A stretch of 64,000 nucleotides of DNA from an uncultured Butyricicoccus sp. (GCA_934532985.1 CAKTAV010000005.1:62001-126000), one strand, 5' to 3'; counted from the stretch's first letter, positions 33,323-42,018 are shown. The notes: generated by a model not told the origin, from the sequence alone. Program-made: numbers and translations.

Positions 33323-33676
33323 ATGGCAAGAGTTAAGGGCGCAATGATGACGCGCAAGAGAAGAAAGAAGATTCTGAAGCTGGCGAAGGGCTACTTCGGA
33401 GCAAAGTCTAAGCTGTACCGCACCGCGAACGAAGCGGTTATGAAGTCCCTGCGTTACGCATACATCGGCCGTAAGCAGAAGAAGAGAGACTTCCGCAGAC
33501 TGTGGATCACCCGTATCTCCGCTGCATGCAAGGCAAACGGCGTAAACTACAGCCGTTTCATGAACGGCCTGAAGAAGGCTGGCATCGAGATCAACCGCAA
33601 GATGCTGGCTGAGCTGGCAGTTAACGACGCTGCTGCGTTCACCGCTCTGGTTGAGACCGCAAAGGCTGCTCAGTAA
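33323..33676 (+). CDS. rplT: 50S ribosomal protein L20
   Basis: The 117-aa protein starts MARVKGAMMTRKRRKKILKL and carries the helical C-domain FMNGLKKAGIEINRKMLAEL. It is an early 23S assembly protein and in Firmicutes binds its own leader mRNA. It closes the operon before a terminator. Confidence 0.98.
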   Translation: MARVKGAMMTRKRRKKILKLAKGYFGAKSKLYRTANEAVMKSLRYAYIGRKQKKRDFRRLWITRISAACKANGVNYSRFMNGLKKAGIEINRKMLAELAVNDAAAFTALVETAKAAQ

Positions 33677-33688
33677 AATTTGATTTTG

Positions 33689-33726
33689 CTCCCGGAACCA
33701 GATTTTGGTTTCGGGAGTTTTTTCAT
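33689..33726 (+). terminator. Terminator of the infC-rpmI-rplT operon
   Basis: CTCCCGGAACC, loop, GGTTTCGGGAG followed by TTTTTT. Confidence 0.9.
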
Positions 33727-33772
33727 TTTTTATACATGGAGAAAGAAATTTGCACCGAAAGGGGAAAATAGC

Positions 33773-34330
33773 GTGAATACCTTATCTTTGGTACATGATA
33801 CGCTGACGCGCTTTATTCAGCCGGGCTTTACCTGCCTGGATGCCACGGCAGGTAACGGACGAGATACCGTGTTCCTGTGTGGCCTGACGGGAAAAACGGG
33901 ACGTGTGCTTGCGTTTGATATTCAGGAAGAGGCGGTTCGGCGGTCGCGTCAGCGCATTGCGGACGAGGGCTGGTCGGACGTGGCAGAGGTGTTCTGTGAC
34001 AGCCATGCCAACATGGCAAATTATGCCGCGCCGGAGAGCGTAGACTGTATTGTGTTTAATCTCGGCTGGCTGCCGGGTGGTGATCACACGATTTTTACCC
34101 ATGCCGACAGCACGATTGCGGCGATTGAGGCCGGAATGAAGCTGCTGCGCAAGGGCGGTCTGATGTGTGTCAGCATGTATTACGGCGGCGCGAGTGGCTA
34201 TGAGGAGCGCGATGCGCTGATGGAATATTGGAAAACCGTCAATCCGGATGAGTTTACCGTGCTGGTGACGCAGTTTGCCAACCGCGCGGGCGACCCGCCG
34301 ATTCCGGTGTTTTTGATTAAGGGAACCTGA
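33773..34330 (+). CDS. mnmM: Class I SAM methyltransferase, MnmM/YtqB-like
   Basis: The 185-aa protein starts at GTG 33773 behind AAAGGGG. It has the SAM-binding motif I in LDATAGNGRDTVFLC, the acidic end of strand 2 in AFDIQEEAV and the NLGWLPGGDHTI box that marks the YtqB family. That family has been shown to methylate nm5s2U34 to mnm5s2U34 in Gram-positive tRNAs. The C-terminal PPIPVFLIKGT is also typical. It is followed by a repeat-rich non-coding gap. The assignment rests on the family motifs. Confidence 0.82.
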   Translation: MNTLSLVHDTLTRFIQPGFTCLDATAGNGRDTVFLCGLTGKTGRVLAFDIQEEAVRRSRQRIADEGWSDVAEVFCDSHANMANYAAPESVDCIVFNLGWLPGGDHTIFTHADSTIAAIEAGMKLLRKGGLMCVSMYYGGASGYEERDALMEYWKTVNPDEFTVLVTQFANRAGDPPIPVFLIKGT

Positions 34331-34494
34331 TCGCTCGGCGAATCCCACTCACTCGCCGCGTTGAAGCGTCAACACGGCGAGACCGTTCCATTGCCTCGCT
34401 CCTCAAATTCCAAACGCTTCGCTGGTTTGGAATTTGAAAAACATAAGATTTTCTTTGAGCATAGACAGGTAGATAATAAGTGAATGGATGGATC

Positions 34495-34665
34495 GCTTTG
34501 TGGTCTTGCTCCTTCGCGCCACAACCGCTTCGCTGGGTTGCGTCGCGAGATACGGTAAGATTTACTTGTATGTTCTCAGGGTAAATCTCACGTTTAGCTC
34601 CCTTGCACAGGGGCGATGTTGGTTTGTACCATTTTCCTGCTCATTCTTAGAGTAAATCGTACTAT
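34495..34665. repeat. Dispersed intergenic repeat, copy 2
   Basis: This gap (34331-34739) holds CCGCTTCGCTGGGTTG, CGCGAGATACGGTAAGATTTA and CCCTTGCACAGGGGCG (34600-34615). All correspond to the 12.9-kb repeat, two of them inverted. GAGTAAATCGTACTATAT near 34653 matches, in reverse, GATTTACTCTAAG at 39.0 kb. The rest of the gap has no ORF I would defend. Confidence 0.6.
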
Positions 34666-34682
34666 ATAGTATGACAACAAAA

Positions 34683-34720
34683 GGGCCTGCCGTATTTTTA
34701 CAGCAGACCTTTTATTTTTT
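34683..34720. terminator. Terminator of metY (GGTCTGCTG family)
   Basis: GGGCCTGCCGT, loop, ACAGCAGACCT followed by TTTATTTTTT on plus. On minus the same stem is followed by CTTTTG. It serves convergent mnmM and metY. Confidence 0.75.
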
Positions 34721-34739
34721 TCGCTAGTTTAATGAGAAA

Positions 34740-36014
34740 TTACTCACGAATGGCCTCAAATGCCTGTTTGAGATCGTCCAGAATGTCCTCGACGTTCTCA
34801 ATGCCGACCGACAGACGAACCAAACCCGGGGTGATGCCGCCGGCGATCAGCTGCTCGTCGGTGAGCTGGCGATGCGTTGAAGAAGCCGGATGCAGAATGC
34901 AGGTGCGAATATCAGCGACATGAACCTCCAGAGAGATGAGTTTCAGGCTGTCAATGAATTTGGCAGCACGCTCGCGTCCGCCCTTGATGGACATCGAGAT
35001 AACGCCTGCCTGTCCCTCCGGCAGATACTTCATGGACAGATCATAATACGGATCGGTGTCCAGACCGGGGTAGTTCAAAAATTCGATGTCATCCTGATCG
35101 CGCAGGAACTTGGCAACCATCAGTGCGTTGGCGCTGTGCTGACGAATGCGCAGCGGAAGAGTTTCCAGACCGAGGTTCAGCAGGAATGCACCCATCGGCG
35201 TCTGGCAGGCGCCCATATCGCGCATCATCTGTACGCGCGCCTTGGTGATGTAGGCCGCCGGGCCAAAGGCCTCGGTGTAAATCAGACCGTGGTAGGAATC
35301 GTCCGGCTCGGTCATGCCCGGGAACTTGCCGGATGCCTTCCAGTCGAATTTGCCGCTGTCGACGATGACACCGCCCATCTGGATCGCGTGACCGTCCATG
35401 TACTTGGTGGTGGAATGTACGACGATATCCGCGCCGAAATCAAACGGACGGCACAGAATCGGGGTGGCAAAGGTATTGTCCACGATGAGCGGCAGGCCGT
35501 TATTGTGCGCCAGCGTCGCCATCTTTTCAATATCCAGTACGGTCAGCGCCGGATTGGCAATCGTCTCGCCAAAGACCGCGCGAGTATTCGGACGGATTGC
35601 CTTTTGCAGCTCTTCCAGCGGAGCGGTGCCGTCGACGAAGGTGACGTCAACGCCCATCTTCTTAAAGGTGACCGCCAGCAGATTGAGCGAGCCGCCGTAA
35701 ATTGTCGCGGTGGAGACAATATGTTCTCCGGAGGAGACGATGTTGAGCAGTGCAATCATCGTTGCCGCCTGTCCTGCCGAGGTGCACAGTGCACCGACGC
35801 CGCCCTCCAAGTCTGCAATTTTCTTTTCGACCGCATCTACCGTCGGGTTTCCGAGACGGGTATAGAAGCTGTCGCCCGCCGTCAGATCGAACAATGCGCC
35901 GACGTGGTCGGTGGAATCGAATTTGAAGGTGGTGGACTGATAAATCGGCAGGGCGCGTGCGCCGCCGTTTCCCGGCTCATAACCGGAGTGAAGGCATTTG
36001 GTTTCAGATCTCAT
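34740..36014 (-). CDS. metY: O-acetylhomoserine sulfhydrylase/aminocarboxypropyltransferase
   Basis: The 424-aa PLP enzyme makes homocysteine directly from O-acetylhomoserine and sulfide. I use ATG 36014 behind GGAAGGAAAAG; the frame extends further but without SD. The Cys/Met metabolism family signs are TKCLHSGYEPGNGGARALPI, LEGGVGALCTSAGQAAT and DNTFATPILCRP. The PLP Lys lies in HSTTKYMDGH. Length and the absence of a Cys-rich insertion fit MetY rather than MetB or MetC. The upstream region carries a 9-bp inverted repeat (36047-36070) in the 5' UTR. Confidence 0.94.
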   Translation of the reverse strand: MRSETKCLHSGYEPGNGGARALPIYQSTTFKFDSTDHVGALFDLTAGDSFYTRLGNPTVDAVEKKIADLEGGVGALCTSAGQAATMIALLNIVSSGEHIVSTATIYGGSLNLLAVTFKKMGVDVTFVDGTAPLEELQKAIRPNTRAVFGETIANPALTVLDIEKMATLAHNNGLPLIVDNTFATPILCRPFDFGADIVVHSTTKYMDGHAIQMGGVIVDSGKFDWKASGKFPGMTEPDDSYHGLIYTEAFGPAAYITKARVQMMRDMGACQTPMGAFLLNLGLETLPLRIRQHSANALMVAKFLRDQDDIEFLNYPGLDTDPYYDLSMKYLPEGQAGVISMSIKGGRERAAKFIDSLKLISLEVHVADIRTCILHPASSTHRQLTDEQLIAGGITPGLVRLSVGIENVEDILDDLKQAFEAIRE

Positions 36015-36046
36015 GGTTTGCTTTTCCTTCCTATCATTTTTGTAGG

Positions 36047-36070
36047 AAATTGTTAAAATAATAACAATTT
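36047..36070. promoter_or_regulatory. Perfect 9-bp inverted repeat in the metY leader
   Basis: AAATTGTTA (36047-36055) and TAACAATTT (36062-36070) with a 6-nt spacer. It lies between the metY promoter (TTGACA at plus 36109-36104) and the start codon, on the minus strand. It is AT-rich and symmetrical, fitting a repressor operator. The regulator is not identified. Confidence 0.5.
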
Positions 36071-36079
36071 TACCTATTA

Positions 36080-36109
36080 AACGTAGCATAAATGTACAGA
36101 GATTGTCAA
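36080..36109 (-). promoter_or_regulatory. Promoter of metY
   Basis: Minus-strand TTGACA (plus 36109-36104), 18-nt spacer, TACGTT preceded by TGC (extended -10). Confidence 0.5.
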
Positions 36110-36217
36110 GCAATTGAGCGGAAAAATGCCTGCTGTCTGTATTGCTCCAAGTGGCAGAATGCGATATAATAAAACAATACAACATCATAGGGAACGGAAA
36201 CGGGAGGAAGAAACCGG

Positions 36218-36448
36218 ATGGTACAGGAGAAGATCAATCGCATTAACGAGCTGGCGCGCAAGGCGAAGAAGGAAACACTGACAGCGGAGGAGCTGGCAGA
36301 ACAGAAGGCGCTGCGCGAAGAATATATTGCGGAATACCGTGCAAATTTGAAGGCACAGATGGACAACACCTATGTTGTGGGCACGGACGGTGTGAAGCGA
36401 AAACTGAAGGAAAATAAGCCGTATAACGGCTTGAGGAGAAAATCGTGA
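36218..36448 (+). CDS. DUF896 (YnzC-like) protein
   Basis: The 76-aa helical protein starts with MVQEKINRINELARKAKKET and has LREEYIAEYRANLKAQMDNT, the DUF896 helical hairpin. The end VKRKLKENKP is basic. B. subtilis YnzC belongs here and is an SOS-associated small protein. AGGAAG precedes ATG 36218. Its stop overlaps the cca start (GTGA). Confidence 0.9.
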   Translation: MVQEKINRINELARKAKKETLTAEELAEQKALREEYIAEYRANLKAQMDNTYVVGTDGVKRKLKENKPYNGLRRKS

Positions 36449-37980
36449 GCAAGCCGATTGCCATACCCGCTGGAGTACAGCAGATTATCGACTGCTTAGA
36501 ACAGGCGGGCTACACGGCCTATGTGGTCGGCGGCGCGGTGCGCGATCAGCTGGCGGGAAAACCGCCGCACGACTTTGATGTGTGTACTGCGGCGCTGCCG
36601 GAGGAAATGGAGCGCATCTGTGCCCAGTGGAAAACCGTAGAGACCGGACTCAAGCACGGAACGATTACAGTTGTGACACAGGATGGGCCGGTGGAGGTAA
36701 CGACGTTCCGCACGGAGGGAAAATATAGCGACTGCCGCAGACCGGATCAGGTGGAGTTTGTCGATGATATTGAGCTGGATTTGGCGCGGCGCGATTTTAC
36801 CATCAACGCCATGGCGTGGAGCCCGACGCGAGGACTGTGTGATCCGTTTGGTGGACAGCAGGATCTCGCGGCGGGAATTTTGCGCTGCGTTCGTGAGCCG
36901 GAGGAGCGGATGCAGGAGGATGCGCTGCGCATTCTGCGTGCGCTGCGCTTTGTCGCGGAAAACGGCTATCAAGTCGAGGAAGAGACGGAAAAAGCGGTGC
37001 ACAGCTGCCGCGCGCTGCTGCGCTATGTCTCGGCGGAGCGCATTACACATGAGCTGCTGCGCATTTTGTGCGGTGGATATGTCGGACGCGTGCTGATGAC
37101 GTATTCGGACGTTATCACGGAAATCTTGCCGGAGCTGCGCCCGATGATCGGTTTCTCGCAGAATAATCCGCACCATAAATATGACCTGTGGGAGCATTCT
37201 GTCCGCGCAGTGGAGGGCATTCGTCCCGATCCGCTGCTGCGATTGGTGATGCTGTTGCACGATGTGGGAAAGACGGCGTGCTATACCGAGGATGAGAGCG
37301 GCAGAGGTCACTTTTACGGTCATGCCAAGTGGTCGGTGCCGATGGCACGGTCGGTGATGTGTCATCTGCGGCTGGATCGGGCGATGCATGCGGAGACGCT
37401 TTATCTGGTGCGGCATCATGACACACCGCTTGGGCTAACCCCGCTGAGCGTTCGCCGCAAGCTGGCAGTACATGGCGAGCGGCATTACCGTAATCTGCTG
37501 GCGATCCACAAGGCGGACTGCATCGGACAGGGCACGACAGAATATAATTTAAAGGACTTGCTCCGGAGTGAACAGCTGTTTGAAACCGTGCTGGTGGAAG
37601 AAGGACGGATGAAGCGGCGCGATTTGGCGGTGAACGGTAACGATCTGCTGGCGTGGGGTGTGCATGGCATGGAGATCGGCGAAATACTCGCCGCTCTGCT
37701 GAATTATGTCATGGATGACCCGTCCCGCAACACGAGAGAGCAGCTGCATCAGAAGTTTGAGGAGCTGCGGCAGCACGAGGATCATGCGGAGTTTACGGTC
37801 AACGGTATGAGCTGGGGACACTGCGCGGATGAAGTGCGCGCGGTGCTGGAGAACATTCCCTCAGTGCGGGAGGCGAAGGTGGATTTGCCCAGCGGACGGG
37901 TGGAAGTGGTAGGAGATCATATTTCACTGGGTGAAATCCGTCAGGTATTGGCGGGTGCCGGATATGAGGTGGCGATTTGA
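36445..37980 (+). CDS. cca: CCA tRNA nucleotidyltransferase with C-terminal HMA-like domain
   Basis: The 511-aa product adds or repairs the CCA end of tRNA. The N-terminal head has GGAVRD (29-34) and the catalytic DFD (D43, D45). Neck and body follow (RRDFTINAMAW, RRPDQVEFVDD). An HD phosphohydrolase motif LLHDVGKT (H272-D273) is present, as in the E. coli-type enzyme. Beyond the normal length (~440 aa), residues 450-511 form a heavy-metal-associated-like domain, FTVNGMSWGHCADEVRAVL...VDLPSGRVEVV...GYEV. Its usual GMTCxxC reads GMSWGHC, so only Cys460 of the metal pair remains. GTG 36445 overlaps the upstream stop. The fusion is seen directly; a role in metal or redox sensing is inference. 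Confidence 0.92.
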   Translation: MSKPIAIPAGVQQIIDCLEQAGYTAYVVGGAVRDQLAGKPPHDFDVCTAALPEEMERICAQWKTVETGLKHGTITVVTQDGPVEVTTFRTEGKYSDCRRPDQVEFVDDIELDLARRDFTINAMAWSPTRGLCDPFGGQQDLAAGILRCVREPEERMQEDALRILRALRFVAENGYQVEEETEKAVHSCRALLRYVSAERITHELLRILCGGYVGRVLMTYSDVITEILPELRPMIGFSQNNPHHKYDLWEHSVRAVEGIRPDPLLRLVMLLHDVGKTACYTEDESGRGHFYGHAKWSVPMARSVMCHLRLDRAMHAETLYLVRHHDTPLGLTPLSVRRKLAVHGERHYRNLLAIHKADCIGQGTTEYNLKDLLRSEQLFETVLVEEGRMKRRDLAVNGNDLLAWGVHGMEIGEILAALLNYVMDDPSRNTREQLHQKFEELRQHEDHAEFTVNGMSWGHCADEVRAVLENIPSVREAKVDLPSGRVEVVGDHISLGEIRQVLAGAGYEVAI

Positions 37981-38567
37981 GTATGAAAGAAGATTACAAG
38001 CAGATTTTTTTGGATACGTACCGCGCCAATGTGACGCGGCGGGGCGCAGATCGCCTGTTGGACTGGCTGCTGACGACGGATTTCTTTGATGCGCCGGCGT
38101 CTACACGCTTTCATGCCGCCTACGCCGGTGGTCTGGTGGAGCACAGTGTGAACGTGTACCGAACGCTGATGAAAAAGCATTTTGTCGAGGGCGAGGACGA
38201 TCTGGAAAGCGTGACGATCTGCACGCTGCTGCACGATATCTGCAAGGCGGGATTTTACGAGACATCTTTCCGCAACCGAAAGAACGAGGCCGGCGTGTGG
38301 GAAAAGGTGCCGTATTACACGGTAAATGACAAATTCCCATACGGACACGGAGAAAAATCCGTGTTTTTGATTGAACGCTTCCTGCGGCTGAAAAATGAGG
38401 AGGCGATGGCGATTCGCTGGCACATGGGCGGCTTTGATGAATCCGTCAAGGGCGGCTCGTTTGCGCTGGCGAATGCGTTTGAGGCGTATCCGCTGGCGGT
38501 TAAGGTACATCTGTCGGATTTGGAAGCGACGTATTTGTGTGAGACACGGTTTGGAGAGGAAGAATAA
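37977..38567 (+). CDS. HD-superfamily hydrolase
   Basis: The 196-aa soluble protein contains the HD pattern: HAAYAGGLVEHSVNVYR, LLHDICKAGFYE (HD) and YPLAVKVHLSDLEATY (C-terminal Asp). Such enzymes hydrolyse nucleotides or other phosphoesters. TTG 37977 overlaps the cca stop codon and has GAGGTGG upstream; ATG 37983 is an alternative start. The tight overlap with cca suggests a shared operon. Substrate is unknown. Confidence 0.85.
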   Translation: MSMKEDYKQIFLDTYRANVTRRGADRLLDWLLTTDFFDAPASTRFHAAYAGGLVEHSVNVYRTLMKKHFVEGEDDLESVTICTLLHDICKAGFYETSFRNRKNEAGVWEKVPYYTVNDKFPYGHGEKSVFLIERFLRLKNEEAMAIRWHMGGFDESVKGGSFALANAFEAYPLAVKVHLSDLEATYLCETRFGEEE

Positions 38568-38568
38568 C

Positions 38569-38967
38569 ATGCAGGCAAAGGCATTTCATCTGAACACCCC
38601 GACGGAGGGATTCGTCAACATCACGCACAGCGTACAAAGTGCGATTGCAGAGAGCGGGATTCAGAGCGGCATCGTTGTGGTTTGGTGTGCGCACACGACA
38701 GCGGGCATTACGATCAACGAAAACGCCGATCCGGATGTCGTGACGGACATGCTGCTCGGCTTGGAGCGGGCGTATCCGGACCGACCGGAGTTTCGGCACG
38801 CAGAGGGCAATTCCTCAGCGCATCTGAAGTGCTCGGCGATGGGCGTGAGCAAGACGATTCCGCTGGAAGACGGACGGATGCTGCTCGGCATGTGGCAGGG
38901 ACTTTACTTCTGTGAATTCGATGGCCCACGCCGCCGGACGTATTATGTCAAAGTGATGGAAGGGTAA
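38569..38967 (+). CDS. yjbQ: YjbQ/UPF0047 family protein
   Basis: The 132-aa protein has the family marks VVWCAHTTAGITINENADPDV with conserved His, SSAHLKCSAMG and the C-terminal GMWQGLYFCEFDGPRRR. Members have a weak thiamin-phosphate synthase activity and an unclear main role. GAGAGGAAG precedes ATG 38569, one base after the HD gene stop. A terminator of the GGTCTGCTG family follows. Confidence 0.92.
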   Translation: MQAKAFHLNTPTEGFVNITHSVQSAIAESGIQSGIVVVWCAHTTAGITINENADPDVVTDMLLGLERAYPDRPEFRHAEGNSSAHLKCSAMGVSKTIPLEDGRMLLGMWQGLYFCEFDGPRRRTYYVKVMEG

Positions 38968-39007
38968 TGAGAAACATTCAGTTCGTCATCGTGCCGCTGT
39001 GCTGTGG

Positions 39008-39090
39008 TGTGATATAGTAAGATTTACTCTAAGCATCGAACAGAAAACCAAAAGGTCTGCTGCACATTGCAACGTGCAGCAGACCTTTTC
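39008..39090. terminator. Terminator with repeat tail, GGTCTGCTGC family
   Basis: AAAGGTCTGCTGCA and TGCAGCAGACCTTTT (39050-39088) form a long stem. Just upstream, AGTAAGATTTACTCTAAG matches the tail of the dispersed repeat at 34.65 kb in inverted orientation. It separates convergent yjbQ and ogg genes. Confidence 0.8.
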
Positions 39091-39915
39091 CTATCCTAAA
39101 TGATGTTCTCGCGCATAATAAAAAATATACTGTTGATAAATTCCGGCGTAGGGACTGTTGGTAAAGACGGAGAGGTCGCCGGGATAAAAGGCGGCGGCTT
39201 TCTTCATCCAGGTATCCACCGGAAAGGCATCCAGTTTGTGCAGGCCGAACAGCAAAAAGCAGTCGGCAACTTTGCGTCCTACGCCGCGCAGCTGCATGAT
39301 TTCGCGGCGGGCATGGTCGGTGTCCATGGCATCTAGTGACGCAAAATCCAATGAGCCTTCACAGATGGCGCGGGCGGTGGAAATCAGATAAGGGGCGCGA
39401 TAGCCGGCGCGCAGAAAGTCCAGATCAGCACGTTTTAATGGGGCGATTTGCTGCGGTGTCGGGAAGGAGTACAGTGTCTCACCGCCGGAGAAAATTGGCT
39501 CACCGAGCGCGGTGCACAGGCGGGAGAGAATACTGCGGATACGGGGAATGTTATTGCACTGGGAGATCAGAAAGGAGCACAGCGCTTCCCATGGCTCCTG
39601 CCGGAGAATGCGGATGCCGCGTCCAAAATCGGCGGCATCGCGCGTGAAGGAATCTATGCTGAATTGGTCACAGACGGCGTCGTAATCCAGCGGCGCGTCA
39701 AAGTAATCGCTCCACATAGAGAGTGCGTCGGGCGATGTTTGGATGTGCAGAGTGCCGTCTTTGTCGGACACACGGGCGGGAACGCCGCGCACGATGCCGA
39801 GCCAGCTGCCGTCGTCCTGCGGCGTCCAGCGGAAGCATTGTCCACAGTCCAGCGTGCGCGCTGCGCGAAACGTCCCGCACAGAGGCAGAGTAACGGGATC
39901 AGAAAATGAATGCAT
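39091..39915 (-). CDS. ogg: 8-oxoguanine DNA glycosylase
   Basis: The 274-aa HhH-GPD glycosylase starts at ATG 39915; GAGGAAT precedes it. The N-domain has LDCGQCFRW, as in eukaryotic OGG1. ISQCNNIPRIRSILSRL is the QCNN motif, and LRGVGRKVADCFLLFG is the helix-hairpin-helix with the catalytic Lys. AFPVDTWMKK carries the catalytic Asp. It excises 8-oxoG from DNA and can nick by beta-elimination. It is divergent from the phosphodiester glycosidase gene and convergent with yjbQ. Confidence 0.93.
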   Translation of the reverse strand: MHSFSDPVTLPLCGTFRAARTLDCGQCFRWTPQDDGSWLGIVRGVPARVSDKDGTLHIQTSPDALSMWSDYFDAPLDYDAVCDQFSIDSFTRDAADFGRGIRILRQEPWEALCSFLISQCNNIPRIRSILSRLCTALGEPIFSGGETLYSFPTPQQIAPLKRADLDFLRAGYRAPYLISTARAICEGSLDFASLDAMDTDHARREIMQLRGVGRKVADCFLLFGLHKLDAFPVDTWMKKAAAFYPGDLSVFTNSPYAGIYQQYIFYYAREHHLG

Positions 39916-40119
39916 AGAGATTCCTCCACGGTACAAATTTCTGTGCTGATGGTAGCACAGAAAAACGAAAAAAGCAACAATATGAGGACGGAAAGGCGGC
40001 TCTGCGACGATATAAGCGGATACTATCGAAGAAGAGAGGGAATTTTGTCGAATTAGCCCTGTTATCGTGAAAAAAAGTATGATATAATAAATTGATTTTG
40101 TTTGGAGAGAGGTGGTTTC

Positions 40120-41472
40120 GTGGCGGATCAGCGCGATCCTTTGGAATATAATTGGGGACGGGAACACGGAAAGCGGCTGCATGTGACGTATGATGAGAGC
40201 ATTGCACAGCGCCCGGGATTCAGCGAACACACGGCAAATGGTATTGAGGGCGCCGGATACGACATGAAGGAGCGGCAGAAGCGCCTCCGCAGCCGCACGG
40301 CGAAAAAGACAATTGGTATTCTTGCCGCGCTGCTGATCTTTCTCTCCAGCACATACTGTTTCTTAATCTACTCCAATATCCCGTTTATTGCGAAGTGGAG
40401 AACGATTTATATTGAGACCGCGATGGGCACCATGACGCACCATTGGCTGGCGGAGGCGTTTATTCCGCAGAATGTCATTGATCAGGTTATGAACAACCGT
40501 TCGACGATTGAGGAAGAACAAAAGGGCCTATCTAGCTCATGGAGCACAAACACGGAGGAGGCTATAGATTATACACAGGCAGTTCGGCCGTGGGATCAGC
40601 TGAAATCCGAGTTTACGACCTATTATTCGGAGATTGACTGGGACACGCTGAAGAGCTATTTGCAAAAGCACGGCAGCTCTTGTATTGACAGTGATGGCTA
40701 TCTGTATATTGACGAAGCGGACTACGGCGATGAGGACACCGGAATCCGAACGACCAAGGGCGATCCGGTCTGTGTACTGGATACCCGCAACGGCATTGTC
40801 ATCGTCACACTCAAGGGCGATTCCTATTACGGAAAGATGGCGCTGGTAAAATGCGCGTCACAGGTAAGCGTCGCGGCGAGCGATGCGCTGGGTTCTGAGG
40901 GCGAATTTATTCAGGACATTGTGAAGAGTCATGATGCGATTCTCGGCATTAACGCCAGCGGATTTTATGATCCGAACGGTACGGGCAACGGCGGCGAAGC
41001 GTATGGCATGATTTTCTCGAACGGCAAGCGTCTGCGCGGACGAGAGGGTTGCTCGATGAAGGTCATCAGCCTGAGCAAGGATGACCGGCTGAACGTATCG
41101 GACAAAAAGCCGAGCGATGCACGCGAAGCGGTACAGTTTGATCCGGTGCTGATTTTGGATGGCGATTTGCTCATCAGCGGCTCGTCTGGCTGGGGTCTCC
41201 AGCCGCGCTCGGTCATCGGACAGACGCGCGACGGTCAGATGATGCTGACGGTTGTGGATGGACGACAGGCGGGCTACTCGGTCGGCATTACGCTGGGTGA
41301 CCTGTCGGATATTCTGTACAAGTACGGCGCATATCAGGCGTGCAATCTGGACGGCGGTTCGTCGTCGCTGATGTACTACGATGGGCGTGCGATTACGAGT
41401 TCCTCGTCGGCGGACTCCGAGCGCGGACGCCATGTGCCGGACGCATGGATTGTATCCAAGGCTGGTTCGTAA
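40120..41472 (+). CDS. Membrane-anchored phosphodiester glycosidase (NAGPA-like) protein
   Basis: The 450-aa protein starts at GTG 40120 behind GGAGAGAGGTGG. It has a cytoplasmic ~65-residue charged N-tail, one membrane helix (IGILAALLIFLSSTYCFLIY) and an outside domain. The domain has a low-complexity linker (~130-155), a segment GYLYIDEADYGDED and a C-terminal phosphodiester-glycosidase domain (~220-445). That domain carries ILGINASGFYDPNG, QPRSVIGQTRDGQMMLTVVDG and ACNLDGGSSSLMYYDG. Family members cut glycosyl phosphodiesters; in bacteria they are linked to exopolysaccharide or teichoic acid. The substrate is unknown. Confidence 0.88.
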   Translation: MADQRDPLEYNWGREHGKRLHVTYDESIAQRPGFSEHTANGIEGAGYDMKERQKRLRSRTAKKTIGILAALLIFLSSTYCFLIYSNIPFIAKWRTIYIETAMGTMTHHWLAEAFIPQNVIDQVMNNRSTIEEEQKGLSSSWSTNTEEAIDYTQAVRPWDQLKSEFTTYYSEIDWDTLKSYLQKHGSSCIDSDGYLYIDEADYGDEDTGIRTTKGDPVCVLDTRNGIVIVTLKGDSYYGKMALVKCASQVSVAASDALGSEGEFIQDIVKSHDAILGINASGFYDPNGTGNGGEAYGMIFSNGKRLRGREGCSMKVISLSKDDRLNVSDKKPSDAREAVQFDPVLILDGDLLISGSSGWGLQPRSVIGQTRDGQMMLTVVDGRQAGYSVGITLGDLSDILYKYGAYQACNLDGGSSSLMYYDGRAITSSSSADSERGRHVPDAWIVSKAGS

Positions 41473-41505
41473 AGCAATGGTATAGAAAGAGAAGGAGAAA
41501 CGACC

Positions 41506-42018
41506 GTGGCAGTACAGTATAAAAACCAGTTTGAGACGACAGACGCCATGTTGACGGAATATCTGGATATTGTCCTGCGGCGCAGACCGTGGAAGGGCAG
41601 TGCGCTGATTATGCTGTTGGCGGCGGTTGCCGTGCTGGGCTCACTGCGTAGCAGAAATATCGCCTCGGCGGTTGTCTTTGCGCTGTGTCTGTTCATTGTG
41701 CTGACGGCGCAGTTGGTGACTCCGTCGCGCATGAAAAAGAAGGTGGAGCGGGAGATTGGACATTCGGTACCGGTTTCCGTGACACTGGGCGGACACATCG
41801 AGCAGACGGTGGACCGCGAGCTAGTCCGTGTGGAATATAAGGATATCACGGCGATTTATTACCTGCCGCATGTGTGGGTACTGACCTCTGGAAAGGGCCG
41901 CGATGTTTTGCTGGATCCATATTCGTTTATGGACGGAAAACCGGAGGCGTTTCAACATTTTATCGAGCAGCGATGCAACAATGTATCCATTCATCGCGCG
42001 GTAGAGGAAAGTAAATAA
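41506..42018 (+). CDS. YcxB-like membrane protein
   Basis: The 170-aa protein has two close membrane helices (SALIMLLAAVAVLGSL, SAVVFALCLFIVLTAQLV) followed by a soluble PH-like C-terminal part. It contains YKDITAIYYLPHVWVLTSG and DVLLDPYSFMDGK, the YcxB-C domain. Function is unknown. GTG 41506 follows GGAGAAAC. It is 33 nt after the glycosidase gene and probably in its operon, closing at a terminator. Confidence 0.75.
   Translation: MAVQYKNQFETTDAMLTEYLDIVLRRRPWKGSALIMLLAAVAVLGSLRSRNIASAVVFALCLFIVLTAQLVTPSRMKKKVEREIGHSVPVSVTLGGHIEQTVDRELVRVEYKDITAIYYLPHVWVLTSGKGRDVLLDPYSFMDGKPEAFQHFIEQRCNNVSIHRAVEESK

Noticed and set aside
34331..34739. CRISPR-like or transposase remnant in the mnmM-metY gap
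   Set aside because: The repeats are few, not regularly spaced and partly inverted. No transposase-like frame is present.
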